Part shown: positions 34,577 through 44,333 of the stretch, piece by piece
Numbering within the stretch: the stretch's first letter is position 1
How the letters are laid out: every line of letters begins with the position of its first letter
NCBI RefSeq assembly: GCF_012641405.1
Contig: NZ_JABAII010000004.1
Span: 1-64,000, forward strand
Origin: Rhizobium sp. P40RR-XXII
GTDB lineage: Bacteria; Pseudomonadota; Alphaproteobacteria; Rhizobiales; Rhizobiaceae
DNA length: 64,000 bases
Direction of reading: 5' to 3'
Notes under the pieces: model-generated
The model's database searches: none
Seen by the model: the letters and a program-made list of their open reading frames with translations, nothing else
Told to the model about the DNA's origin: nothing
Translations under genes and position numbers: made by a program

Positions 34577-35123
34577 GCCGCCCATTTCTCAATCAAAGAT
34601 ACCAACGAAGATGCCGCAACGTGCTTAGGTCTGCCAGTTTCGCGATGCCTTGACCCAGATTTGCATTTGAGGCTGATCCGTTCTGTCGCGAAGATGCCGT
34701 TGACGAAATTGCGATATTGGAATCCAGCCAGGGTCACGATGAAACGCAAAGTTGGGTGAAATTTCGGCGCACATGAACAGTGTTTATGAGGCCGCGCCGC
34801 AGTTGGTTGCGAAATTCAACGTGTTCAACAAGCCACGACGACCCAGTTGAATCGCTAGTCCTGCTGCGGCCCTTATCCGACGGTCTTGGACGAGGAGGTG
34901 CACAAGACGCGAGAAAACTGCTGGAATCGTGAAGCGCTGCCTCCTACCGTCTTTGTGACAGACGACCAGTTGGGCACGTGGATGCAACTTTGATCTGCAG
35001 TATGCCGCCGCTGTCCGATCGGCGTTGCACGGTGATGTTTCGTTTCCCCCCACGCAACCATCTCGACAACGGCAGCTATTCGGCGCGATAAGATCGGAGA
35101 CGATAAAAGCGAGCGAGAAAGCG
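34577..35123. other. Stretch with no supported gene
   Basis: About 550 bases between the nucleotidyltransferase promoter and the DUF1275 gene. A 124-codon minus-strand frame (35158-34784) and shorter ones exist, but none has a recognised domain or a convincing start. It may hold degraded sequence at the right edge of the accessory block. Confidence 0.4.
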
Positions 35124-35807
35124 ATGAAGCCGAGCCTGCCCACCCTTCTGAGCATCAATGGCGGCTATGTGGATACCGCCGGGTTTCTGGCCCTGCATGG
35201 CCTGTTCACGGCGCATGTGACGGGCAATTTCGTCACGCTCGGCGCTTCCCTGGCACTCGGAACCTCGGGTGCGCTGGCCAAGCTTCTGGCGCTGCCGGTC
35301 TTCTGCGTCGTCGTCATCCTCGCCCGTCTCATTGGCGGCGATCTCTCGCGGCGCAATCTGCCGACGTTGCAGATCATCCTCTCGCTGAAATTACTGCTGC
35401 TCGCGCTTGCGGCGATCCTCGCCATGCGCTTCGGTCCGTTTGGCGATGGGGATGGCTGGCAGGCCATCCTGACCGGCATGATCCTTGTCGCCGCCATGGC
35501 CATCCAGACGACGGCACATCGCATTCATCTCGGTTCGACACCACCCACGACCATGATGACGGGCACGACGACGCAGATCATGATCGACATTGCCGATCTG
35601 CTGCGTGGCGCCAAGCCGGAGGATAGGGCGGCGATGAAGGCGCGGCTTTCCCGCATGGGAGCTGCAGTCGGCGGCTTTGCGCTCGGCTGTGCCGTGGCGG
35701 CAGCGCTTTTCCTGCTCGTCGGCATGGCCTGTTTTCTCATCCCGCCGGTTCTGGCGCTTGCCGGAATTCTCACGCATATCAGCAAGGCGGAGGTGAAGCC
35801 GGCTTAG
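35124..35807 (+). CDS. DUF1275 (YoaK-family) membrane protein
   Basis: A 227-residue inner-membrane protein with about six hydrophobic segments. SINGGYVDTAGFLALHGLFTAHVTGNFVTLG is the characteristic YoaK/DUF1275 N-terminus, and a second half-motif lies in PPTTMMTGTTTQIMID. Function in the family is unknown. ATG 35124 starts at the conserved region after GAGCGAGAAAG; the frame is open upstream to 35025 but without similarity. It is monocistronic and lies at the return to ordinary rhizobial genes. Confidence 0.85.
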   Translation: MKPSLPTLLSINGGYVDTAGFLALHGLFTAHVTGNFVTLGASLALGTSGALAKLLALPVFCVVVILARLIGGDLSRRNLPTLQIILSLKLLLLALAAILAMRFGPFGDGDGWQAILTGMILVAAMAIQTTAHRIHLGSTPPTTMMTGTTTQIMIDIADLLRGAKPEDRAAMKARLSRMGAAVGGFALGCAVAAALFLLVGMACFLIPPVLALAGILTHISKAEVKPA

Positions 35808-35957
35808 CTTTTCGCATTGACCTGTTCTCGATACGACCAATCTTGCTCCTTTCTCCCGTCTTGCAAGTCGGCTACAGCTCTCTAAGTGTACGCCTCGGAC
35901 CGAACCGGTCCGTCGCGTTTGAGGCGGCAAATCCTTGTGACTCAAGAAAGGATGATC

Positions 35958-36941
35958 ATGGCAGGAGAAACGGTGCTTGTGGTCGGCGGAGCCGGATATA
36001 TCGGTTCGCACACATGTCTGGATCTGGCGAATAAGGGGTTCAAGCCCGTCGTCTACGACAATTTCTCCAACGGTCATCGCGAATTCGTCAAATGGGGTCC
36101 GGCCGAGGAAGGCGATATCCGCGATCGCGCCCGTCTCGATGAGGTGCTGGCCAAACACAAGCCTGCCGCTATCCTGCATTTTGCCGCGCTGATCGAGGTC
36201 GGGGAGTCGGTCAAGGATCCTGTTTCCTTCTATGAGAACAACGTCATTGGCACGCTGACCTTGCTTTCGGCGGCACAAGCGGCTGGCGTGAAGGCTTTTG
36301 TCTTCTCCTCGACCTGCGCGACCTACGGCCTGCCGCAGAGTGTGCCGCTCGACGAAAGCCACCAGCAGGTGCCGATCAACCCCTATGGCCGCACGAAATA
36401 TATCGTCGAGCAGGCGCTTGCCGATTACGACCAGTACAAGGGGCTGCGTTCCGTCATACTGCGCTATTTCAATGCTGCCGGCGCCGATTTCGAGGGGCGC
36501 ATCGGCGAGTGGCATACGCCGGAAACCCACGCGATCCCGCTTGCCATCGACGCCGCCCTCGGCCGCCGCCAGGGCTTCAAGGTATTCGGCAGTGATTATG
36601 ATACGCGCGACGGCACCTGCGTGCGTGACTACATCCATGTGCTCGATCTCGCCGACGCCCATGTGCGCGCCGTGGAGTATCTGCTTGAAGGCGGCGATTC
36701 CGTTGCGCTCAATCTCGGCACGGGCACGGGAACGACGGTGAAGGAACTGCTCGGAACCATTGAGACGGTGTCCAACCGGCCGTTTCCGGTCGAATATGTC
36801 GGCCGCCGCGAGGGCGATTCGACGACGCTGGTCGCTAATAACGACAAGGCCCGCGATATTCTCGGCTGGTCGCCGCAATATGATCTGACCGAGATCATCC
36901 AATCGGCCTGGAACTGGCATGCCAAGTCCAACCAGCACTGA
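35958..36941 (+). CDS. exoB: UDP-glucose 4-epimerase (ExoB/GalE)
   Basis: A 327-residue extended SDR that interconverts UDP-glucose and UDP-galactose for exopolysaccharide and LPS. VLVVGGAGYIGSHTCLDL binds NAD, FSSTCATYG gives the active-site Ser/Thr, and NPYGRTKYIVEQ gives YxxxK. RYFNAAGAD and DYDTRDGTCVRDYIHVLDLA are GalE signatures. The length equals rhizobial ExoB. ATG 35958 follows AAAGGATG; ATG 35952 is possible. The 3' end overlaps the sulfatase gene by 23 bases. Confidence 0.92.
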   Translation: MAGETVLVVGGAGYIGSHTCLDLANKGFKPVVYDNFSNGHREFVKWGPAEEGDIRDRARLDEVLAKHKPAAILHFAALIEVGESVKDPVSFYENNVIGTLTLLSAAQAAGVKAFVFSSTCATYGLPQSVPLDESHQQVPINPYGRTKYIVEQALADYDQYKGLRSVILRYFNAAGADFEGRIGEWHTPETHAIPLAIDAALGRRQGFKVFGSDYDTRDGTCVRDYIHVLDLADAHVRAVEYLLEGGDSVALNLGTGTGTTVKELLGTIETVSNRPFPVEYVGRREGDSTTLVANNDKARDILGWSPQYDLTEIIQSAWNWHAKSNQH

Positions 36942-38487
36942 ACGGCGTTCTGTCGCCAGTGTTGGGGGTAGACGTCCGAACGTCCTGCTGATTTCGGCCG
37001 ACCAGTGGCGGGGAGATTGCCTTTCCGCCGTCGGGCATGAATGTGTAAAGACGCCGAATGTCGATGCGCTGGCGAAGGAAGGCGTGCTGTTCCGCCGACA
37101 TTATGCCGGAACAGCACCGTGCTCGCCGGCACGTGCGACGCTCTATACCGGCCTTTACCAGATGAACCATCGCGTTTGCCGCAACGGCTCGCCGCTGGAC
37201 GCACGTTTCGACAATGTCGCGCTTGCCGCACGCCGGGCCGGCTACGAACCGACGCTGTTCGGCTATACCGACACGGCACCGGATCCGCGTGGTCGTGACT
37301 CCAACGATCCGCATCTGACGACCTATGAGGGCGTGCTGCCGGGCTTCACGGCGCGACAGCTCCTGCCCGAGCATGAAAAGCAATGGCTATCCTGGCTGCG
37401 GTCGCGCGGCCATGCCGATGCTGCCAGCCGCGATATTCATATTCCGGTCGGTGCCCAGCCCGGCGAGATTTCCAATAACGCGCCCGCCTATTCCAAGGAA
37501 GAGACGCAGACAGCCTTTCTGGCGGGCGAGTTCATCCGCTGGCTCGGCGAACAGGATCAGCCCTGGTTCGCGCATGTTTCCTTCCTCCGGCCGCATCCGC
37601 CCTTCTCGGTGCCGGAACCCTATAACCGCATGTTCTCGGCCGACGATGGTCCGGCTTTCGCGCGCGCCGCCGACCGCGAAGCGGAAATGGCATCGCATCC
37701 GCTGCTCGCCTTCGCCCTGCCGCTGCTCGACAAAGGCGGGTTCATGCATGGCGGCAAAGGCTCCGTCAGCGAGTGGGCGTCCGAGGATTTTTCAGCGATC
37801 CGCGCCATCTATTACGGCATGATCGCCGAAGTCGACGCGCAGCTCGGCCGCATCTGGCAGGCATTGAAGGATGCCGGGGTGTGGGACGATACGCTGATCA
37901 TCTTCACCTCGGACCATGCCGAGATGATGGGTGATCATTGGATGCTCGGCAAGGGTGGCTACTTCGACGGCAGTTATCATGTTCCGCTCGTCATTCGCGA
38001 TCCCGCCAAGCCTGGCATGCATGGCCGGCAGGTGGAGCATTTTACCAGTGCTGCGGATATTTTCCCGAGCCTGTGCGATCGCCTCGGCATAGCGCCGGCA
38101 AACCATGTCGACGGCGAAAGCCTTGTGCCGTTCCTCTCTGGTTCCGAACCGGGGAACTGGCGCGATGCGGCCTTCTGGGAGTTCGATTTCCGGGATATCG
38201 CCAATAGCATTCCCGAGCGGCATTTCGGCTTACGGTCCAATGCGTGCAATCTGGCCGTCATCCGTGACGAGCGCTTCAAATACGTCCATTGCGCCGGTCT
38301 TCCGCCGCTGCTTTTCGATCGTGCGAAGGATCCGGCGGAGCTGTCCAATGTCGCCGATGATGGCGCCTATTTGGCGATCAGGCTTGCCTATGCCGAAAAG
38401 CTTCTCTCCCTTCGTGCCCGACATCTGGACCAGACGCTTGCCTATACGGAGCTGGCAGAAAAAGGGCCGGTATCGCTCCGGCCCTGA
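36919..38487 (+). CDS. Formylglycine-dependent sulfatase/phosphonate monoester hydrolase
   Basis: A 522-residue alkaline-phosphatase-superfamily hydrolase. NVLLISADQWRGD gives the first metal ligands, APCSPARATLYTGLY has the CxPxR signal in which Cys 68 would become formylglycine, and IIFTSDHAEMMGDHWMLGK gives the late Asp-His metal ligands. The overall sequence, including LRPHPPF and the C-terminal DFRDI and DERFKYVHCAGLPPL blocks, resembles the phosphonate monoester hydrolase/phosphodiesterase described from Rhizobium more than choline sulfatase. No signal peptide is seen, so it is probably cytoplasmic. The start at 36919 lies inside exoB; a later start is possible. A GGCCGG/CCGGCC hairpin covers the last codons. 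Confidence 0.82.
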   Translation: MPSPTSTERRSVASVGGRRPNVLLISADQWRGDCLSAVGHECVKTPNVDALAKEGVLFRRHYAGTAPCSPARATLYTGLYQMNHRVCRNGSPLDARFDNVALAARRAGYEPTLFGYTDTAPDPRGRDSNDPHLTTYEGVLPGFTARQLLPEHEKQWLSWLRSRGHADAASRDIHIPVGAQPGEISNNAPAYSKEETQTAFLAGEFIRWLGEQDQPWFAHVSFLRPHPPFSVPEPYNRMFSADDGPAFARAADREAEMASHPLLAFALPLLDKGGFMHGGKGSVSEWASEDFSAIRAIYYGMIAEVDAQLGRIWQALKDAGVWDDTLIIFTSDHAEMMGDHWMLGKGGYFDGSYHVPLVIRDPAKPGMHGRQVEHFTSAADIFPSLCDRLGIAPANHVDGESLVPFLSGSEPGNWRDAAFWEFDFRDIANSIPERHFGLRSNACNLAVIRDERFKYVHCAGLPPLLFDRAKDPAELSNVADDGAYLAIRLAYAEKLLSLRARHLDQTLAYTELAEKGPVSLRP

Positions 38488-38556
38488 GTCGTTTCTGTCA
38501 CTTGCGTTTACGCAGTTCCGGACGGAAAACCGCTGCGCGCTTTTCCTGGTATTGCT

Positions 38557-39063
38557 TTAGCTGAACGAGCCGAGATAGTTACTCTTGCCGACTGCCAGCC
38601 CACGGCTGCGCAGGATGTCGTGCGCCGTCGTGACGTGGAAGAAGAAGTTCGGCAGCGCGAATTTCGCCAGATAATCCTCGCCCTTGAAGACGATCTTGTT
38701 GCCGCCGGGTGTGATCGTCACCTCCCGCGTGTCGCTGCCTTCCATCGTCGCTGGCGTGATCGTCGCCAGGAAATCCTGTGTCTTCTTCAGGCGTTCGCGC
38801 AGATCGGCGACGGTCGCCTCATTGTCTCCGAAGCGCGGTGCATCGATGCCGGCAAGACGCGCAATGGCGAGCTTCGCGGTATCGGATGCGCGCTGATATT
38901 GGCCAGAGAGCGGCAGCATATCGTCAATGAGGCGGGCGGAAACGAGCTCCTCCGCCGCAATGCCTTTTTCCGCGGCATGGGCCTCGATCTTGTCGAGATA
39001 GACGGAGAGGTTTTGGAGGCCGCGTTGAAAGATGGGGACCGAGAAACTGTACATCGAGGGCAT
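38557..39063 (-). CDS. DUF1993 family protein
   Basis: A 168-residue soluble protein starting MPSMYSFSVPIFQRGLQNLS, a DUF1993 N-terminus, with LPLSGQYQRASDTAKLAIARLAG in the middle and NFFFHVTTAHDILRSRG near the C-terminus. The fold is expected to be a DinB-like four-helix bundle. GGAGAA precedes the ATG at 39063. The frame stays open far upstream, but those codons are antisense to the sugar-binding protein gene and are not coding. It is convergent with the sulfatase. Function unknown. Confidence 0.82.
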   Translation of the reverse strand: MPSMYSFSVPIFQRGLQNLSVYLDKIEAHAAEKGIAAEELVSARLIDDMLPLSGQYQRASDTAKLAIARLAGIDAPRFGDNEATVADLRERLKKTQDFLATITPATMEGSDTREVTITPGGNKIVFKGEDYLAKFALPNFFFHVTTAHDILRSRGLAVGKSNYLGSFS

Positions 39064-39273
39064 GCGGGTTCTCCATTGCTTGCCGCGTTGCGGCCGGTTG
39101 GTCGTCAGCATTCTATTCTCTTCCCGTGTCGATGGAATAGCCGTTCCGTCATTCCGGGCGCCCGTATGTAGGTTCGGCCTTCGATTCTTAACAGCGGTGG
39201 CAGCGATAAAACCCGTCTTTGCGGGCTCCCGCAACGCGACCAGAATTTGGTGTTGACCTTTGCATTGAAAAAT

Positions 39274-39287
39274 GGAATGAATATTCC
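39274..39287. promoter_or_regulatory. GGAA-N6-TTCC site upstream of the sugar transporter, candidate IolR operator
   Basis: GGAATGAATATTCC fits the GGAA-N6-TTCC pattern I recall as the recognition sequence of the RpiR-type repressor IolR of Sinorhizobium meliloti. It sits 16 bases after a TTGACC -35-like box (39253-39258), so it would overlap the promoter, about 150 bases before the binding-protein start. The rest of 39064-39435 holds no gene. Confidence 0.5.
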
Positions 39288-39435
39288 GCATAAAGAATTT
39301 TACGGTTTGTTTGTTCCGTTTTTCAATATCGCCATCATGGGAGTGACGGCCGAATTGATGATAGGCCCTGCGGTCGAGACTGAGGGCTCCGGCATTAGGA
39401 GGGGTGTGGCCGGGCACCGTATCTGGGAGGAAAAC

Positions 39436-40365
39436 ATGAAGAAATTTATCCTTGGCTCTGCGATGGCGCTTATGCTGTCGACCGCCGCCCATGCGGAAAC
39501 CATCGGCGTTTCCATGGCGCTGTTCGACGACAACTTCCTGACCGTCCTGCGTAACGGCATGCAGGATTATGCAAAGGGCATGAGCGGCGTGACGCTGCAG
39601 GTGGAAGACGCTCAGAACGATATCGCCAAGCAGCAGAGCCAGATCCAGAACTTCATCGCCAGTAAGGTCGATGCCATCATCGTAAACCCGGTCGATACCG
39701 ATGCGACCGCCGCCATCTCCAAGCTGGCGGCTGAAGCGAAGATCCCGCTTATCTACGTCAACCGCGAGCCGGCCAACGTCGACAGCCTGCCGGACAAGCA
39801 GGCCTTCGTCGCCTCCAACGAGCAAGAATCCGGTACACTGGAAGCCAAGGAAGTGTGCCGATTGCTGGGCGGCAAGGGCAAGGCTGTCATCATGATGGGC
39901 GAACTCTCGAACCAGGCCGCCCGCATGCGCACCAAGGACGTTCATGATGTGGTCGCGACCGACGAGTGCAAGGGCATTCAGATCGTTCAGGAGCAGACCG
40001 CCAACTGGCAGCGTACTCAGGGCGCCGACCTGATGACGAACTGGCTCTCCAGCGGTATCGAATTCGATGCCGTCATCTCCAACAACGACGAAATGGCGAT
40101 CGGTGCCATCCAGGCACTGAAGGCCGCGGGCAAGCCGCTGGACAAGATCGTCGTTGCCGGCGTCGATGCGACGCAGGACGCGCTTGCCGCCATGCAGGCC
40201 GGCGACCTGAAGGTCACCGTGTTCCAGGATGCAGCCGGCCAGGGCAAGGGTGCGGTCGACGCCGCGCTCAAGCTCGCCAAGGGCGAGAAGATCGAGAAGA
40301 AGGTCTACATCCCCTTCCAGCTCGTCACGCCGGCCAACGTCAAGGACTTCGTCAAGAAGAACTGA
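39436..40365 (+). CDS. ibpA: Sugar ABC transporter substrate-binding protein, inositol type
   Basis: A 309-residue periplasmic-binding-protein type I (Peripla_BP_4). The signal peptide ends near AHA-ETIGVS, followed by MALFDDNFLTVLRNGMQDY, QNFIASKVDAIIVNPVDT and VISNNDEMAIGAIQAL. The N-terminal motif resembles inositol-binding IbpA of Caulobacter and rhizobia more than ribose-binding RbsB. ATG 39436 follows GGGAGG. A strong hairpin separates it from the ATPase gene. Myo-inositol as ligand is inferred from similarity and the upstream site; another sugar or polyol is possible. Confidence 0.75.
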   Translation: MKKFILGSAMALMLSTAAHAETIGVSMALFDDNFLTVLRNGMQDYAKGMSGVTLQVEDAQNDIAKQQSQIQNFIASKVDAIIVNPVDTDATAAISKLAAEAKIPLIYVNREPANVDSLPDKQAFVASNEQESGTLEAKEVCRLLGGKGKAVIMMGELSNQAARMRTKDVHDVVATDECKGIQIVQEQTANWQRTQGADLMTNWLSSGIEFDAVISNNDEMAIGAIQALKAAGKPLDKIVVAGVDATQDALAAMQAGDLKVTVFQDAAGQGKGAVDAALKLAKGEKIEKKVYIPFQLVTPANVKDFVKKN

Positions 40366-40381
40366 TGACGCAATGATCGAC

Positions 40382-40406
40382 GGATGCGGGCCGGAGGCCC
40401 GCATCC
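40382..40406 (+). other. Intercistronic hairpin between binding-protein and ATPase genes
   Basis: Perfect 11-bp arms GGATGCGGGCC and GGCCCGCATCC surround a 3-base loop, with no T-tract after them. Such stems after binding-protein genes usually protect the upstream mRNA, so that more binding protein than ATPase is made. Confidence 0.6.
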
Positions 40407-40436
40407 CTTGAAATCCGATCTGCCCGGGAGGGAAAA

Positions 40437-41978
40437 ATGGTTGTGAGCCCATCCACCATGGCGGCGGTGCGCGCCAGCGGCGCTGTCCCCAATGCCGCCT
40501 ATCTGCTGAGCGCGGAAGGCATCCGCAAGGAATTTCCCGGCGTGCTCGCTCTCGACGACGTTTCCTTCCGCCTGAAGCGCGGAACGGTCCACGCGCTGAT
40601 GGGCGAAAACGGCGCGGGCAAGTCGACGCTGATGAAGATCCTTGCCGGCATCTACATCCCCGACCAGGGCGAGGTGCGCCTCAAGGGCGTCGAAATCCAA
40701 CTGAAGTCGCCTCTCGACGCGCTGGAAAACGGCATTGCCATGATCCATCAGGAACTGAACCTGATGCCCTTCATGACGGTTGCTGAGAATATCTGGATCC
40801 GCCGTGAGCCGAAGAACCGCTTCGGCTTCGTCGACCACGCGGAGATGAGCCGCAAGACCGAGGAACTTTTCCAGCGCCTGAACATCTCTATCGACCCTGA
40901 AATCCAGGTGCGCGAGCTTTCCGTCGCCAGCCGGCAGATGGTCGAAATCGCCAAGGCGGTGTCCTATAATTCCGACGTGCTGATCATGGACGAGCCGACC
41001 TCGGCCTTGACCGAGCGCGAGGTGGCGCATCTGTTCGAGATTATCCGAGGGCTGCGTGAACAGGGTATCGGCATCGTCTACATTACCCACAAGATGAACG
41101 AGCTGTTCGAGATCGCCGACGAGTTTTCGGTGTTCCGCGACGGCAAATATATCGGCACGCACGCCTCTACAGATGTGACCCGCGACGACATCATCCGCAT
41201 GATGGTCGGCCGCGAGATCACGCAGATGTTTCCGAAGGAGGAGGTGCCGATCGGCGAGACCGTCCTTTCGGTCAAGGATCTGAGCCTCGACGGCGTCTTC
41301 TTCAATGTGTCCTTCGATGTCAGGGCCGGCGAAATCCTCGGCGTTGCCGGGCTTGTGGGATCAGGCCGATCCAATGTCGCCGAGACGATCTTCGGCGTGA
41401 CGCCCGCTTCGTCGGGTACGATCGAGCTCTTCGGCAAAAAGGCCGAGATTTCCTCGCCGGCAGCGGCTATCCGCCATGGCATGGCCTTCCTGACCGAGGA
41501 CCGCAAGGACACGGGCTGTCTTCTCATCCTCAGCGTGCTTGAAAATATGCAGGTGGCCGTGTTGCACGACAATTTCGTGCGCGGCGGCTTCGTGCAGGAG
41601 GGCGCGGTTGAGCAGGCGTGCGAGGAGATGGCCAGGAAATTGCGAGTCAAGACGCCGAATCTCGACGAGCGCATCGAAAACCTCTCCGGCGGTAACCAGC
41701 AGAAGGCGCTGATCGGCCGATGGCTGCTCACCAACCCGCGCATCCTGATCCTGGATGAGCCGACGCGCGGCATCGATGTCGGCGCCAAGGCGGAAATCCA
41801 TCGCCTGGTTACCGAAATGGCGCGCAGCGGCGTCGCCGTCGTCATGATCTCGTCGGAAATGCCCGAGGTGCTTGGCATGAGCGACCGCATCATGGTGATG
41901 CACGAGGGGCGGGTCACCGGATTCCTGGATCGCGCAGAAGCAACTCAAGTGAAGGTGATGGAGCTGGCCGCGCAGTGA
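40437..41978 (+). CDS. iatA: Sugar ABC transporter ATPase with two nucleotide-binding domains, inositol type
   Basis: A 513-residue RbsA/MglA-class ATPase. The first domain has Walker [10 protein letters not shown] (about residues 60-68), signature LSVASRQM and Walker [14 protein letters not shown]. The second has a degenerate Walker A (GLVGSGRSN), signature [15 protein letters not shown] and Walker [15 protein letters not shown]. This asymmetry is normal for the class. ATG 40437 follows GGGAGGG. It energises import with the single permease that follows. Confidence 0.87.
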   Translation: MVVSPSTMAAVRASGAVPNAAYLLSAEGIRKEFPGVLALDDVSFRLKRGTVHALMGENGAGKSTLMKILAGIYIPDQGEVRLKGVEIQLKSPLDALENGIAMIHQELNLMPFMTVAENIWIRREPKNRFGFVDHAEMSRKTEELFQRLNISIDPEIQVRELSVASRQMVEIAKAVSYNSDVLIMDEPTSALTEREVAHLFEIIRGLREQGIGIVYITHKMNELFEIADEFSVFRDGKYIGTHASTDVTRDDIIRMMVGREITQMFPKEEVPIGETVLSVKDLSLDGVFFNVSFDVRAGEILGVAGLVGSGRSNVAETIFGVTPASSGTIELFGKKAEISSPAAAIRHGMAFLTEDRKDTGCLLILSVLENMQVAVLHDNFVRGGFVQEGAVEQACEEMARKLRVKTPNLDERIENLSGGNQQKALIGRWLLTNPRILILDEPTRGIDVGAKAEIHRLVTEMARSGVAVVMISSEMPEVLGMSDRIMVMHEGRVTGFLDRAEATQVKVMELAAQ

Positions 41979-42010
41979 CGCCGCCAATCATCGCAAGGGA
42001 GGATTGAACC

Positions 42011-43036
42011 ATGGTTAGCAAAGTTGCAGATGCGACCGCCCCGGCAGTCACACGGCCAAGACGTCGCCGTGTGCCGCCCGAACTCGGCATCTTCCTGGTG
42101 CTGATCGGCATTGCGCTCCTCTGTGAGATCCTTGGCTGGATCTTCGTGGGGCAGAGCTTCCTGATGAACCTGCAGCGCCTGAAGATCATGATTCTGCAGG
42201 TCTCCGTCATCGGCATCATCTCGGTCGGCGTGACGCAGGTCATCATAACAGGCGGCATCGATCTGTCATCGGGTTCCGTCGTCGGCCTGACCGCCATGGT
42301 CGCGGCGAGCTTCGCTCAGTCGTCGACATGGGCGAGGGCCGTTTATCCGGCACTGACCGACATGCCTTTCTTCGTGCCGATCGGTGTCGGCCTGCTGCTC
42401 GGGCTTTTGGCCGGCTATATCAACGGCCAGCTGATCACGAAGACGAAGATTCCTCCCTTCATCGCAACCCTCGGCATGATGGTCTCGGCTCGTGGCCTTT
42501 CGAAGCTCTATACCAAGGGCCAGCCGATCTCGGGCCTGACCGACCAGTTCAATTTCATTGGCTCCGGCATCTGGCCCGTCGTCGTCTTCCTGATCATCGC
42601 GATCGCCTTCCATATCGTGCTGCGCTACACGCGTTACGGCAAGTTTACCTATGCGATCGGTGCCAATCTGCAGGCGGCGCGCGTTTCGGGCATCAATGTC
42701 GAGGGACATCTGGTCAAAGTCTATGCCATTGCAGGGCTTCTGGCCGGTCTTGCCGGTATCATCACCGCCGCCCGCGTGCAGACGGCGCAGGCCGGCATGG
42801 GCGTCAACTACGAGCTGGATGCGATCGCGGCTGCCGTCATCGGCGGCACGTCGCTCACCGGCGGCGTCGGCCGCATCGCCGGCACCGTGATCGGCACGGT
42901 CATCCTCGGCGTGATGATCTCCGGCTTCACCTTCCTCAACGTCGATGCCTATTACCAGGAAATCGCCAAGGGCTTCATCATCGTTGCGGCCGTGGCAATC
43001 GACGTCTACCGCCAGAAGAAGCGGGCCAAGCGCTGA
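42011..43036 (+). CDS. iatP: Sugar ABC transporter permease, inositol type
   Basis: A 341-residue BPD_transp_2 permease with about nine hydrophobic segments. Family motifs are TGGIDLSSGSVVGLTAMVAA near residue 80, GYINGQLITKTKIPPFIATLG and YTRYGKFTYAIGANLQAARVSGI. The N-terminal 25 residues are basic and cytoplasmic. AAGGGAGGA precedes the ATG. It is last in the three-gene operon and is followed by a clear terminator. Confidence 0.87.
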   Translation: MVSKVADATAPAVTRPRRRRVPPELGIFLVLIGIALLCEILGWIFVGQSFLMNLQRLKIMILQVSVIGIISVGVTQVIITGGIDLSSGSVVGLTAMVAASFAQSSTWARAVYPALTDMPFFVPIGVGLLLGLLAGYINGQLITKTKIPPFIATLGMMVSARGLSKLYTKGQPISGLTDQFNFIGSGIWPVVVFLIIAIAFHIVLRYTRYGKFTYAIGANLQAARVSGINVEGHLVKVYAIAGLLAGLAGIITAARVQTAQAGMGVNYELDAIAAAVIGGTSLTGGVGRIAGTVIGTVILGVMISGFTFLNVDAYYQEIAKGFIIVAAVAIDVYRQKKRAKR

Positions 43037-43075
43037 AATGCCCGACACATCGTCAGCGTTCTAAAGCATGCTCTC

Positions 43076-43103
43076 AAGGCGGGATTTTTATCCCGCCTTT
43101 TCT
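43076..43103 (+). terminator. Rho-independent terminator of the sugar transporter operon
   Basis: Perfect 10-bp arms AAGGCGGGAT and ATCCCGCCTT surround a TTTT loop and are followed by TTTTCT, 40 bases after the permease stop. Confidence 0.85.
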
Positions 43104-43226
43104 GCTTGACGATGCTATTCCATGCAAATGCAAATTTTTTTCATTTGGGTATGGCGAATCCTGTCAGCTTTTCTATTCTGGCCGCTTTCCATTCGCTCCA
43201 CCCGAGCGCTTCACCCGGGATAGAAA

Positions 43227-44285
43227 ATGCAAGCCGTATTCGATGGTCACAACGATGTTCTCCTGAGACTCTGGCATAATGCTCGCGACGGCGCCGATCC
43301 GATCGCCGAATTCAGGGATGGGACGACGAGCGGCCATATCGATGCGCCCCGGTCCAAGGCCGGTGGCTTGGCCGGCGGCCTTTGCGCCATCTACATTCCA
43401 TCTGGTGATCTCGTCTTTGCCGAGCCGGATGGCAATGGCCACTATGCCACGCCACTGGCGGTGCCGTTGGAGCGCGCGCCGTCCCTCGATATCGCGCTGG
43501 AAATGGCGGCGATCGCGCTGCGACTCGATCGCGAAGGCGCCTGGAAGCTCTGCCGCTCCACCGCTGAAATCCGCCGCTGTGTGGAGAACGGTGTCTTTGC
43601 TGCCGTCATGCATATGGAAGGCTGCGAAGCCATCGATGCCGATCTCGCAGCACTCGAAACCTTTTACGCCGCCGGCCTGCGCTCGCTCGGTCCCGTCTGG
43701 AGCCGCAACAACGTCTTTGCCCATGGCGTGCCCTTCGCTTATCCGAGCTCGCCGGATACCGGACCTGGCCTTACCGAGGCCGGCTTCGCGCTGGTGCGCG
43801 CATGCAACCGGCTCGGCATCCTCATCGATCTTGCCCACATCACCGAAAAAGGCTTCTGGGACGTGGCGAAGACCTCGGACCAGCCGCTGGTCGCGAGCCA
43901 TTCCAACGCGCATGCGCTGACGCCGGTCGCGCGCAACCTCACCGACAAGCAGCTCGACGCCATCAAGGAGAGCCGCGGCATTGTCGGCCTCAACTATGCG
44001 ACGGCGATGTTGCGCGAGGATGCGCGCTCGGATGCGGATACGCCGATCGAGGCGATGGTGCGGCATGTGGATCATCTGGTCAGCCGCGTCGGCATCGACT
44101 GCGTCGGCCTCGGATCGGACTTTGATGGTGCGACGATTCCCGCTGAAATCGGCGATGCGGCCGGCAACCAAAACCTGATTGCCGCTCTTCGGAACGTTGG
44201 TTATGGTGAAGCCGATCTTGTAAAGCTGTGTAGGGAGAACTGGCTTCGCGTCCTGGCGTCCGCCTGGAAGGAAGGCAGCCGTTAG
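43227..44285 (+). CDS. Membrane dipeptidase-like peptidase M19
   Basis: A 352-residue zinc dipeptidase of the renal-dipeptidase family. Zinc ligands are visible as His 8 and Asp 10 (FDGHND), the bridging Glu in AVMHMEGCEAI, and His in DLAHITEKGFWD and VASHSNAHAL. The C-terminal GLGSDFDGATIP is also typical. No signal peptide is present, so it is likely cytoplasmic. It precedes a complete peptide importer by 48 bases, which suggests hydrolysis of the imported dipeptides (often with a D-residue in rhizobia). The ribosome site is weak. Confidence 0.88.
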   Translation: MQAVFDGHNDVLLRLWHNARDGADPIAEFRDGTTSGHIDAPRSKAGGLAGGLCAIYIPSGDLVFAEPDGNGHYATPLAVPLERAPSLDIALEMAAIALRLDREGAWKLCRSTAEIRRCVENGVFAAVMHMEGCEAIDADLAALETFYAAGLRSLGPVWSRNNVFAHGVPFAYPSSPDTGPGLTEAGFALVRACNRLGILIDLAHITEKGFWDVAKTSDQPLVASHSNAHALTPVARNLTDKQLDAIKESRGIVGLNYATAMLREDARSDADTPIEAMVRHVDHLVSRVGIDCVGLGSDFDGATIPAEIGDAAGNQNLIAALRNVGYGEADLVKLCRENWLRVLASAWKEGSR

Positions 44286-44333
44286 AGTGCGTCCTGAATA
44301 TTGCGTAGAGTTTAAAAAAGGGGAATGAAAACA

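Noticed and set aside
35391..36938. 515-codon minus-strand frame opposite exoB and the DUF1275 gene
   Set aside because: It is a high-GC antisense shadow of a clearly recognised epimerase.
39064..40452. Upstream extension of the DUF1993 frame to 631 codons
   Set aside because: The extra part is antisense to the sugar-binding protein; similarity and ribosome site place the start at 39063.
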